Positions 21,076 to 32,889 of a stretch of DNA of 64,000 bases are shown one piece after another. This stretch comes from Sphaerolaimus hirsutus. Its lineage: Eukaryota > Nematoda > Chromadorea > Monhysterida > Sphaerolaimidae. The translations under genes and the position numbers were made by a program. Below the pieces are notes generated by a model. The model saw only the letters and a list, made by a program, of their open reading frames with translations, did not search any database and was not told where the DNA came from. The stretch spans positions 26,174,787-26,238,786 of the forward strand of contig OZ038457.1 in NCBI GenBank assembly GCA_964036195.1, read 5' to 3'. The first letter of the stretch is position 1. Each line of letters opens with the position of its first letter.

Positions 21076-21239
21076 AAGTAAGCATAAAAATGATGCATAA
21101 ATGATGTGATTTCTTCTAAAACATCATATTTACATCATGTTTTTATGAAAACATCAAAAATCACTATTGCGAATGCATACACATGTTTGCACTTAAAACT
21201 TCAAAAACTCATAAATAAGCTTTGAATGCATTTGTGTTT

Positions 21240-21540
21240 TCTAGAAATGAGGTGACCGTTAACTACAGTTGACAGATAAATGTCAAGACAAGTGTCAAAT
21301 GCTAAGTAAAGTCAAGTGTCAATTGTGTATCCAAATCTTCTTTTTTTTCATATCTAAATATGTTTTTGTATCCAAATCTTACTTTTCAACATAAGATTTG
21401 GATACAAAAACATTAGATCTGGATATGAAAAATAAGATTTAGATACACAATTGACACTTTATTTTACATTTGACATTTGACTTTGCATTTGACTTTACCT
21501 TTGACACTTTAAAGTTTATAGGGCTTGGGACTGCCCCCTG
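21240..21540. repeat. Inverted repeat of GTCAATTGTGTATCCAAATC type
   Basis: GTGTCAATTGTGTATCCAAA at about 21318 is complementary to sequence ending near 21465. It ends in GGGCTTGGGACTGCCCCCTG; a related end (complementary) is at about 46488, so this is a dispersed element also seen at 46488-46930. Confidence 0.6.
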
Positions 21541-21739
21541 ATGACATTTCGCACACTGTATGTTTATTATTGTGGTTTTGTACATTTTGCGCACTCAAAC
21601 ATTCACAAAACAAGCTTCTTACATTTTGCTCACTCTCACATTTACCATTTTTCCCCTTTCCCTCACACAACTACCCCATATGTTTACCATTTTGCTCACT
21701 CTCACATTTACCATTTTGCCCGCTTCCCTCACACAACTA

Positions 21740-21985
21740 TACTCCGGTTACTTTACACCTTGCACGCGTGGTTCCCACTGCATGTGTGCCAATGATGGTT
21801 AACGCGTGCGAGTTTCATAAAAAGATAATAAAATTGATTGTTGTTATAATGTTATTCATTAACATATTCACATCGATGAATTTTTTAAATCTTTTTACGG
21901 AAATCACATGATTTAATGATCATTGGCACGCTTCCAACATGAGACATAAATCAGTGCGAGGGCAGAGTATCATGTACGCCAAGTA
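21740..21985. mobile_element. Tc1/mariner-like MITE inside minisatellite region
   Basis: Starts TACTCCGG, ends CCAAGTA, flanked by TA (21738-21739, 21986-21987), with long internal complementarity around GTGTGCCAATGATGG / CATTGGCACGCTTCC. Confidence 0.82.
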
Positions 21986-22019
21986 TACCCCCTATGTTTA
22001 CCATTGTCCTCACTCTCAC

Positions 22020-25000
22020 ATTTGCAGCTTCGAGCACTCTCACATTTAATTAACTTCACTTATTCACTTCACTTCACAAATTCACTTTTAATACCTACTG
22101 TAAGTGAGTCATAGGTCATCAAAGTGTTAAACTTAGCATTTTGTGCAAATGTCAAGAATAGCTGAAAATAAGCATAAAAAACAGATGAAGTATGAATTTG
22201 GAAGTGTCATGTTTTGTGCACTCTCACATGTCGCGCTTAACATTTAATAACAGCACAAAAAACTTTAGAAGTGGCGCAAAAAGAGAAACATAATATAAAT
22301 AATTCACTTCAAATTGGGAAAGTTAACATTTTCTGCTAATGTTACATAAGTTTATTGCTAACTCTCACATTTGCAGCTTTGCTCACTCTCACATTTAATT
22401 CACTTCACTTCACAAATTCACTTTTAATACCTACTGTACATCAGTCATAGGTCATCAAAGTGTGAAAATTAGCATTTTGTGCAAATGTCCAGAGTAGCTG
22501 AAAATAAGCAAAAAAGACAGATGAAGTATGAATTTGGAAGTGTCACATTTTTATCACTCTCACATTTCACATGTAACATGTAATAAAATCACATAAATAA
22601 CATAAATGCAATATTTTTACAATTAAAAAACTTTAAAAGTGGCTAAAAATACTAAAGTAACTAAAATACTTAAGTTAGCACAGTCTCCATTTCTCTCAGA
22701 TTCTCCATTTTACACAGTCTCAGATTTTCCATTTCGCACAGTCTCAGATTCTCCATTTCGCACAGTCTCAGATTCTCCATTTTGCACAGTCTCAGATTCT
22801 CCATTTTAGCACAGTATCAGATTCTCCATTTCGCACGGTCTCAGATTTTCTATTTCGCACAGTCTCAGATTCTCCATTTCACACAGTCTCAGATTCTCCA
22901 TTTTAGCACAGTCTCAGATTCTCCATTTCTCACAGTCTCAGATTCTCCATTTCACGCAGTCTCAGATCCTCACACTTCACAGTGTCAGATGCTCCATTTT
23001 GCACAGCTTCAGATTCTTCATTTTGCACAGTCTCAGATTATTCATTTCGCACAGTCTCAGATTTTTCATTTCCCACAGTCTTAGATTCTTCCTTTTAGCA
23101 CAGTCTCAGATTCTCCATTTCGCACAGTCTCAGATTCTCCATTTCACACAGTCACAGATTCTTCATTTCTTACAGTCTTAGATTCTCCATTTTGCACAGT
23201 CTCAGATTCTCCATTTTGCACAGTCTCAGATTCTTCATTTTGCACAGTCTCAGATTCTTCATTTCGCACAGTCTCAGATTCTTCCTTTTAGCACAGTCTC
23301 AGATTCTCCATTTCGCACAGTCTCAGATTCTCCATTTCACACAGTCTCAGATTCTTCATTTCTTACAGTCTCAGATTCTTCATTTTGCACAGTCTCAGAT
23401 TCTTCCTTTTAGCACAGTATCAGATTCTCCATTTCGCACAGTCTCAGATTCTTCATTTCACACAGTCTCAGATTCTTCATTTCCCACAGTCTTAGATTCT
23501 TCCTTTTAGCACAGTCTCAGATTCTCCATTTTGCACAGTCTCAGATTCTCCATTTTGCACAGTCTCAGATTCTTCATTTTGCACAGTCTCAGATTCTTCA
23601 TTTCGCACAGTCTCAGATGCTTCCTTTTAGCACAGTCTCAGATTCTTCATTTCGCACAGTCTCAGATGCATCCTTTTAGCACAGCTTCAGATTCTTCATT
23701 TTGCACAGTCTCAGATTCTTCATTTCACACAGTCTCAGATTCTTCATTTCCCACAGTCTTAGATTCTTCCTTTTAGCACAGTCTCAGATTCTCCATTTTG
23801 CACAGTCTCAGATTCTCCATTTTGCACAGTCTCAGATTCTTCATTTTGCACAGTCTCAGATTCTTCATTTCGCACAGTCTCAGATGCTTCCTTTTAGCAC
23901 AGTCTCAGATGCTTCCTTTTAGCACAGTCTCAGATTCTCCATTTTGCAGTCTCAGATTCTTCATTTCACACAGTCTCAGATTCTTCATTTCCCACAGTCT
24001 TAGATTCTTTCTTTTAGCACAGTCTCAGATTCTCCATTTTGCACAGTCTCAGATTCTCCATTTCGCACAGTCTCAGATGCTTCCTTTTAGCACAGTCTCA
24101 GATTCTTCATTTCGCACAGTCTCAGATGCATCCTTTTAGCACAGTCTCAGATTCTCCATTTCGCCCAGTCTCAGATTCTCCATTTCACACAGTCTCATAT
24201 TCTTAATTTCTTACAGTCTCAGATTCTTCATTTCGCACAGTCTCAGATTCTTCCTTTTAGCACAGTATCAGACTCTCCATTTCGCACAGTCTCAGATTTT
24301 CATTTCGCAATCTCAGATTCTTCATTTCTTACAGTCTCAGATTCTTCATTTCTTACAGTCTCAGATTCTTCATTTTAGCACAGTCTCAGTTCAAAAAGTA
24401 TTTTACTAATGTTTACTTATGAGTAAAAGTATAAAATTTTACTTAACATTTTCTGTACTCAGGGCTGAGTAATAAATAAATACTTTATGTTTATGTATAC
24501 TTAGAAAAAGTTTGATACTTTTAACAACTCTGCACCAGAGTCACCAGTGAACCTGGTTTTGGTTATTAAAAACCATTCAATTTCAGACAAAATGTCAAGA
24601 AACAATACTGTTAGTTGCTTTTGCTCACTTTCACATTTACTGTTTTGCTCACTCTCACATTTACCATTTTGCTCACTCTCACATTTGCAGTTTCGCACAC
24701 TCTCACATTTGCAGCTTCGCCCACTCTCACATTTACAATTTACTATTTTGCTCACTCTCACATTTACCATTTTGCTCACTCTCACATTTGCAGTTTTGTG
24801 CACTCTCACATTTGCAGCTTTGCACACTTTCACATTTACAATTTACTTTCTATTTTGATCACTCTCACATTTACAATTTTGCTCACTCTCACATTTACCA
24901 TTTTGCTCACTCTCACATTTACCATTTTGCTCACTCTCACATTTGCATTTTTGCGCACTCTCACATTTGCAGCTTTGCGCACTCTCACATTTACAATTTA

Positions 25001-26498
25001 CTATTTTGCTCACTCTTACATTTACCATTTTGCTCACTCTCACATTTGCAGTTTTGTGCACTCTCACATTTGCAGCTTCGCGCACTCTCACATTTAATTA
25101 ACTTCACTAATTCACTTCACTTCACAAATTCACTTTTAATACCTACTGTAAGTGAGTCATAGGTCATCAAAGTGTGAAAATTAGCATTTTGTGCAAATGT
25201 CAAGAATAGCTGAAAATAAGCATTAAAAAACAGATGAAGTATGAATTTGGAAGTGTCATGTTTTGTGCACTCTCACATGTCGCGTGTAACATTTAATAAC
25301 AGCACTTCAATATTTTTACAAAAAAAAACTTTAAAAGTGGCACAAAATGAGAAACATAATATAAATAATTCACTTCAAATTGGGAAAGTTAACATTTTCT
25401 GCTAATGTTACATGTCACAAATCAAGCTTCTTACATTTCACTCACTCTCACATTTACCATTTTGCTCACTCTCACATTTACCATTTTGCTCACTCTCACA
25501 TTTGCACTTTCGCACACTCTCACATTTACAATTTACTATTTTGCTCACTCTTACATTTACCATTTTGCTCACTCTCACATTTGCAGTTTTGTGCACTCTC
25601 ACATTCGCAGCTTTGCACACTCTCACATTTACAATTTACTTTCTATTTTGATCACTCTCACATTTACAATTTTGCTCACTCTCACATTTACCATTTTGCT
25701 CACTCTCACATTTACCATTTTGCTCACTCTCACATTTGCATTTTCGCGCACTCTAACATTTGCAGCTTTGCGCACTCTCACATTTACAATTTACTATTTT
25801 GCTCACTCTTACATTTACCATTTTGCTCACGCTCACATTTGCAGCTTTGCACACTCTCACATTTACAATTTACACTTTCTATTTTGCTCACTCTTACATT
25901 TACCATTTTGCTCACTCTCACATTTGCAGTTTTGTGCACTCTCACATTTGCAGCTTTGCACACTCTCACATTTACAATTTACTTTCTATTTTGATCACTC
26001 TCACATTTACAATTTTGCTCACTCTCACATTTACCATTTTGCTCACCCTCACATTTACCATTTTGCTCACTCTCACATTTGCATTTTCGCGCACTCTAAC
26101 ATTTGCAGCTTTGCGCACTCTCACATTTACAATTTACTATTTTGCTCACTCTTACATTTACCATTTTGCTCACGCTCACATTTGCAGCTTTGCACACTCT
26201 CACATTTACAATTTACACTTTCTATTTTGCTCACTCTTACATTTACCATTTTGCTCACTCTCACATTTGCAGTTTTGTGCACTCTCACATTTGCAGCTTT
26301 GCACACTCTCACATTTACAATTTACTTTCTATTTTGATCACTCTCACATTTACAATTTTGCTCACTCTCACATTTACCATTTTGCTCACCCTCACATTTA
26401 CCATTTTGCTCACTCTCACATTTGCATTTTCGCGCACTCTAACATTTGCAGCTTTGCGCACTCTCACATTTACAATTTACTATTTTGCTCACTCTCAC
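22020..26498. repeat. 4479-bp tandem duplication, unit 1
   Basis: Sequence from the GCAGCTTCGAGCACTC block at 22024 recurs exactly 4479 bases later (26503). The offset holds at 22782/27261, 23192/27671, 24501/28980 and 25380/29859. Only scattered single-base differences appear up to about 25640; after that the units differ in satellite copy number. The unit contains spacer blocks, a type 2 array and a type 1 array. Confidence 0.92.
22675..24395. repeat. Minisatellite, 24-bp unit type 2, array 1
   Basis: Tandem 24-bp units with core CACAGTCTCAGATTCTCCAT, with variants (TTCATTTC, TTCCTTTTAG) and occasional extra bases. By eye it matches type 1 at about 19 of 24 positions, so the two arrays share an ancestor. 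Confidence 0.93.
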
Positions 26499-26540
26499 AT
26501 TTGCAGCTTCGAGCACTCTCACATTTAATTAACTTCACTT
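24605..26540. repeat. Minisatellite, 24-bp unit type 1, array with 343-bp higher-order repeat
   Basis: Units alternate TTTACCAT, TTTGCAGC and TTTACAAT variants. Between about 25650 and 26340 the order of variants repeats with a 343-bp period (25651/25994/26337; 25784/26127). Interspersed with a conserved spacer (TTCACTTCACAAATTCACTT ... GTGAGTCATAGGTCATC) at 25095-25290. Confidence 0.9.
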
Positions 26541-29500
26541 ATTCACTTCACTTCACAAATTCACTTTTAATACCTACTGTAAGTGAGTCATAGGTCATCA
26601 AAGTGTTAAACTTAGCATTTTGTGCAAATGTCAAGAATAGCTGAAAATAAGCATAAAAAACAGATGAAGTATGAATTTGGAAGTGTCATGTTTTGTGCAC
26701 TCTCACATGTCGCGCTTAACATTTAATAACAGCACAAAAAACTTTAGAAGTGGCGCAAAAAGAGAAACATATTATAAATAATTCACTTCAAATTGGGAAA
26801 GTTAACATTTTCTGCTAATGTTACATAAGTTTATTGCTAACTCTCACATTTGCAGCTTTGCTCACTCTCACATTTAATTCACTTCACTTCACAAATTCAC
26901 TTTTAATACCTACTGTACATCAGTCATAGGTCATCAAAGTGTGAAAATTAGCATTTTGTGCAAATGTCCAGAGTAGCTGAAAATAAGCAAAAAAGACAGA
27001 TGAAGTATGAATTTGGAAGTGTCACATTTTTATCACTCTCACATTTCACATGTAACATGTAATAAAATCACATAAATAACATAAATGCAATATTTTTACA
27101 ATTAAAAAACTTTAAAAGTGGCTAAAAATACTAAAGTAACTAAAATACTTAAGTTAGCACAGTCTCCATTTCTCTCAGATTCTCCATTTTACACAGTCTC
27201 AGATTCTCCATTTCGCACAGTCTCAGATTCTCCATTTCGCACAGTCTCAGATTCTCCATTTTGCACAGTCTCAGATTCTCCATTTTAGCACAGTATCAGA
27301 TTCTCCATTTCGCACGGTCTCAGATTTTCTATTTCGCACAGTCTCAGATTCTCCATTTCACACAGTCTCAGATCCTCCATTTTAGCACAGTCTCAGATTC
27401 TCCATTTCTCACAGTCTCAGATTCTCCATTTCACGCAGTCTCAGATCCTCACACTTCACAGTGTCAGATGCTCCATTTTGCACAGCTTCAGATTCTTCAT
27501 TTTGCACAGTCTCAGATTATTCATTTCGCACAGTCTCAGATTTTTCATTTCCCACAGTCTTAGATTCTTCCTTTTAGCACAGTCTCAGATTCTCCATTTC
27601 GCACAGTCTCAGATTCTCCATTTCACACAGTCACAGATTCTTCATTTCTTACAGTCTTAGATTCTCCATTTTGCACAGTCTCAGATTCTCCATTTTGCAC
27701 AGTCTCAGATTCTTCATTTTGCACAGTCTCAGATTCTTCATTTCGCACAGTCTCAGATTCTTCCTTTTAGCACAGTCTCAGATTCTCCATTTCGCACAGT
27801 CTCAGATTCTCCATTTCACACAGTCTCAGATTCTTCATTTCTTACAGTCTCAGATTCTTCATTTTGCACAGTCTCAGATTCTTCCTTTTAGCACAGTATC
27901 AGATTCTCCATTTTGCACAGTCTCAGATTCTTCATTTCACACAGTCTCAGATTCTTCATTTCCCACAGTCTTAGATTCTTCCTTTTAGCACAGTCTCAGA
28001 TTCTCCATTTTGCACAGTCTCAGATTCTCCATTTTGCACAGTCTCAGATTCTTCATTTTGCACAGTCTCAGATTCTTCATTTCGCACAGTCTCAGATGCT
28101 TCCTTTTAGCACAGTCTCAGATTCTTCATTTCGCACAGTCTCAGATGCATCCTTTTAGCACAGCTTCAGATTCTTCATTTTGCACAGTCTCAGATTCTTC
28201 ATTTCACACAGTCTCAGATTCTTCATTTCCCACAGTCTTAGATTCTTCCTTTTAGCACAGTCTCAGATTCTCCATTTTGCACAGTCTCAGATTCTCCATT
28301 TTGCACAGTCTCAGATTCTTCATTTTGCACAGTCTCAGATTCTTCATTTCGCACAGTCTCAGATGCTTCCTTTTAGCACAGTCTCAGATGCTTCCTTTTA
28401 GCACAGTCTCAGATTCTCCATTTTGCAGTCTCAGATTCTTCATTTCACACAGTCTCAGATTCTTCATTTCCCACAGTCTTAGATTCTTTCTTTTAGCACA
28501 GTCTCAGATTCTCCATTTTGCACAGTCTCAGATTCTCCATTTCGCACAGTCTCAGATGCTTCCTTTTAGCACAGTCTCAGATTCTTCATTTCGCACAGTC
28601 TCAGATGCATCCTTTTAGCACAGTCTCAGATTCTCCATTTCACCCAGTCTCAGATTCTCCATTTCACACAGTCTCATATTCTTAATTTCTTACAGTCTCA
28701 GATTCTTCATTTCGCACAGTCTCAGATTCTTCCTTTTAGCACAGTATCAGACTCTCCATTTCGCACAGTCTCAGATTTTCATTTCACAATCTCAGATTCT
28801 TCATTTCTTACAGTCTCAGATTCTTCATTTCTTACAGTCTCAGATTCTTCATTTTAGCACAGTCTCAGTTCAAAAAGTATTTTACTAATGTTTACTTATG
28901 AGTAAAAGTATAAAATTTTACTTAACATTTTCTGTACTCAGGGCTGAGTAATAAATAAATACTTTATGTTTATGTATACTTAGAAAAAGTTTGATACTTT
29001 TAACAACTCTGCACCAGAGTCACCAGTGAACCTGGTTTTGGTTATTAAAAACCATTCAATTTCAGACAAAATGTCAAGAAACAATACTGTTAGTTGCTTT
29101 TGCTCACTTTCACATTTACTGTTTTGCTCACTCTCACATTTACCATTTTGCTCACTCTCACATTTGCAGTTTCGCACACTCTCACATTTGCAGCTTCGCC
29201 CACTCTCACATTTACAATTTACTATTTTGCTCACTCTCACATTTACCATTTTGCTCACTCTCACATTTGCAGTTTTGTGCACTCTCACATTTGCAGCTTT
29301 GCACACTTTCACATTTACAATTTACTTTCTATTTTGATCACTCTCACATTTACAATTTTGCTCACTCTCACATTTACCATTTTGCTCACTCTCACATTTA
29401 CCATTTTGCTCACTCTCACATTTGCATTTTTGCGCACTCTCACATTTGCAGCTTTGCGCACTCTCACATTTACAATTTACTATTTTGCTCACTCTTACAT

Positions 29501-30977
29501 TTACCATTTTGCTCACTCTCACATTTGCAGTTTTGTGCACTCTCACATTTGCAGCTTCGCGCACTCTCACATTTAATTAACTTCACTAATTCACTTCACT
29601 TCACAAATTCACTTTTAATACCTACTGTAAGTGAGTCATAGGTCATCAAAGTGTGAAAATTAGCATTTTGTGCAAATGTCAAGAATAGCTGAAAATAAGC
29701 ATTAAAAAACAGATGAAGTATGAATTTGGAAGTGTCATGTTTTGTGCACTCTCACATGTCGCGTGTAACATTTAATAACAGCACTTCAATATTTTTACAA
29801 AAAAAAACTTTAAAAGTGGCACAAAATGAGAAACATAATATAAATAATTCACTTCAAATTGGGAAAGTTAACATTTTCTGCTAATGTTACATGTCACAAA
29901 TCAAGCTTCTTACATTTCACTCACTCTCACATTTACCATTTTGCTCACTCTCACATTTACCATTTTGCTCACTCTCACATTTGCACTTTCGCACACTCTC
30001 ACATTTACAATTTACTATTTTGCTCACTCTTACATTTACCATTTTGCTCACTCTCACATTTGCAGTTTTGTGCACTCTCACATTCGCAGCTTTGCACACT
30101 CTCACATTTACAATTTTGCTCACTCTCACATTTACCATTTTGCTCACTCTCACATTTACCATTTTGCTCACTCTCACATTTGCATTTTCGCGCACTCTAA
30201 CATTTGCAGCTTTGCGCACTCTCATATTTACAATTTACTATTTTGCTCACTCTTACATTTACCATTTTGCTCACGCTCACATTTGCAGCTTTGCACACTC
30301 TCACATTTACAATTTACACTTTCTATTTTGCTCACTCTTACATTTACCATTTTGCTCACTCTCACATTTGCAGTTTTGTGCACTCTTTCATTTGCAGCTT
30401 TGCACACTCTCACATTTACAATTTACTTTCTATTTTGATCACTCTCACATTTACAATTTTGCTCACTCTCACATTTACCATTTTGCTCACCCTCACATTT
30501 ACCATTTTGCTCACTCTCACATTTGCATTTTCGCGCACTCTAACATTTGCAGCTTTGCGCACTCTCACATTTACAATTTACTATTTTGCTCACTCTTACA
30601 TTTACCATTTTGCTCACGCTCACATTTGCAGCTTTGCACACTCTCACATTTACAATTTACACTTTCTATTTTGCTCACTCTTACATTTACCATTTTGCTC
30701 ACTCTCACATTTGCAGTTTTGTGCACTCTCACATTTGCAGCTTTGCACACTCTCACATTTACAATTTACTTTCTATTTTGATCACTCTCACATTTACAAT
30801 TTTGCTCACTCTCACATTTACCATTTTGCTCACCCTCACATTTACCATTTTGCTCACTCTCACATTTGCATTTTCGCGCACTCTAACATTTGCAGCTTTG
30901 CGCACTCTCACATTTACAATTTACTATTTTGCTCACTCTCACATTTGCATTTTCGCGCACTCTAACATTTGCAGCTT
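26499..30977. repeat. 4479-bp tandem duplication, unit 2
   Basis: Near-identical second unit, head to tail with 22020-26498. The right part (after about 30110) has a rearranged number of 24-bp and 343-bp repeats, so this edge is approximate. Confidence 0.88.
27155..28870. repeat. Minisatellite, 24-bp unit type 2, array 2
   Basis: Copy of the 22675-24395 array inside the second 4479-bp unit, differing at scattered positions. Confidence 0.93.
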
Positions 30978-31155
30978 TGCGCACTCTCACATTTACAATT
31001 TACTATTTTGCTCACTCTTACATTTACCATTTTGCTCACGCTCACATTTGCAGCTTCGCGCACTCTCACATTTACAACTTTGCTCACTCTCACATTTACA
31101 ATTTTGCTCACTCTCACATTTGCAGCTTTGCGCACTCTCACATTTCATTAACTTC
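29080..31155. repeat. Minisatellite, 24-bp unit type 1, array 2
   Basis: Corresponds to 24605-26540 but with different internal copy number. The 343-bp period is again visible (30228/30571, 30204/30547). Confidence 0.9.
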
Positions 31156-31364
31156 ACAAATTCACTTAACTTCACAAATTCACTTTTAATACCTACTGTA
31201 AGCGAGTCATAGGTCATCAAAGTGATAAATAAGCATTTTGTGCAAATGTCAAGAATAGCTGAAAATAAGCAACAAATAAAACAGTTGAAGTATGAATTTG
31301 GAAGTGTCACATTTTGTGCACTCTCACATTTCGTGTGTAACATGTAATGAAGTGGCTAAAAATG

Positions 31365-31710
31365 TTGAGAACAGGGTTGGTAAAATCTCAGAAAAAAATA
31401 AAAATAAAATAAAATAGAAAATTAACGAATAAAATAAAAATAAAATGTAAAATTGAAGAATAAAATAAAAAGAAAATACAATTTTAATAAAAATAAAATA
31501 CAATTTTAGTAAAAAGAATTTTACTTAAATCAATCCTGGTCACGAACTAAAATGAAAAATAAAAATAAAATAAAATAGAAAATTGAAGAATAAAATAAAA
31601 ATAAAATGGAAAATTGAAGAATAAAATAAAAATAAAATACAATTTTAATAAAAATAAAATACAATTTTAGTAAAAAGAATTTTACTAAAACCAACCCTGG
31701 AAACATAATA
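31365..31710. repeat. AAAATAAAAT-rich element with CAGGGTTGG ends
   Basis: Starts CAGGGTTGGTAAAATCTCAG and ends ACCAACCCTGG, with an interior of AAAATAAAAT repeats. The ends look hAT-like, but no clean 8-bp duplication was found. A relative begins near 46245. Confidence 0.55.
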
Positions 31711-32214
31711 TAAATCATTCACTTCAAATTGGGAAAGATGGCATTTTCTGCAAATGTCAAGTAAAGCTGAAAATAGGCAGAAACACATGGATGAACTAGT
31801 GAATTTGGATGTGAAAATAGACAGAAATGAGATTAAATTAGTGATTTTGAGTGATAATTCTGTAGAAATATCTCAAAAATAGTGACCTTTACTTTTTTTC
31901 CAGGAAAATGTACTTTACTAGTATTTAATCTTTCTTAATGAATAAATGACTGAATAAATAAGGAATACTTACTTTGTCTACCTATTATGAAACATTTATT
32001 TCCAACAGAATTATTCAAGGAAATATGGTATAGTGTTAATAAACTGTTAAATCTTTCATAGTGTGATATTTATGTAGATTATATTTATATTATTTATTTA
32101 GGTAGAAGGTATACTTGACCACTTTTTCTAATGAATATGGAACCTTTTTACTCAACTTATTGAACGTTTTATTGTTGTCGAGTCGTCACAAAAAATCCGT
32201 GTAAATGGGGTCTA
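31711..32214. other. Interval before the second Cav1 cassette
   Basis: AT-rich; 32100-32212 is the right half of a Harbinger-like MITE (ATCCGTGTAAATGGGGTCTAA end). Nothing else recognised. Confidence 0.5.
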
Positions 32215-32515
32215 ATATTACAAGAAATGCGGTAATGAGTTTACTAAATTTTTATCACTTCATTGGTAAACTAGTGTGTGGAGCGACATTGCTGTGAACA
32301 AGTGACAAGAAAAGTACAGGTGACATGACAGGTAAATTCGTTTAGGAAAATATTTGTATCTGTTAGTTTATTTGTTACTTGACGTACCCCTTGTAGCATT
32401 ACCTATCACTTTTATTTCCACTTATTCACTCGCGGAAAGGACCTGGTTTAAATACACAATTGGTTATACATTCCCTGTAAAGTTAACCAGAATTTTATCT
32501 GTGCTGTAAAGCAGA

Positions 32516-32672
32516 GTTGATAAAATACCGGTATTTTTGGAAAGTGTAAGCGTAAGCGTAAATACACTTTCCAAATTTTGAGTATGGATACTGAAAGCGT
32601 AAGGTATTTTTAAAATACCTAGGAAAGCGTAAATAAAAGCGTAAGCGTAAAAATCTTTAAGCGTAATTTACA
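32516..32672. mobile_element. Short hAT-like GCGTAA element, cassette 2 only
   Basis: Begins CAGAGTTGATAAAATACCGG, like 7150-7906, and carries GCGTAAGCGTAA repeats. The intron site is uninterrupted in cassette 1. The flanking duplication is imperfect (GTAAAG / CTAAAG). Confidence 0.65.
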
Positions 32673-32731
32673 GTCTAAAGTGACAATTTTGGTCAAAATT
32701 CTCAATTCAAACTTCAAAAAAAATATTTCAG

Positions 32732-32889
32732 GCCCTGCCATATGTGTTCCTGTTGATCGCGCTGCTATTTTTTATTTACGCCGTGATTGGAATGCAAGTT
32801 TTTGGAAAAATCAGAATCACTGGCGATGGGGACATCACGAGAAACAACAATTTCCAGACGTTTTTCTCCTCTGTCATGGTGCTTTTTAG
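32732..32889 (+). CDS. Cav1: Cav1 exon: domain IV S5 (copy 2)
   Basis: Counterpart of 6226-6383; acceptor ATATTTCAG, donor GTAGGT; two silent differences. Confidence 0.9.

Noticed and set aside
22675-24395. CRISPR-like regular repeats
   Set aside because: Units are directly adjacent with no unique spacers, degenerate, and in animal DNA; it is a minisatellite.
25405-26593. Open frames up to 310 codons on both strands over the minisatellites
   Set aside because: The 24-bp unit is a multiple of three and lacks stops in several frames, so every phase stays open. The frames shift in parallel with repeat copy number and encode only eight-residue repeats; no sign of a gene.
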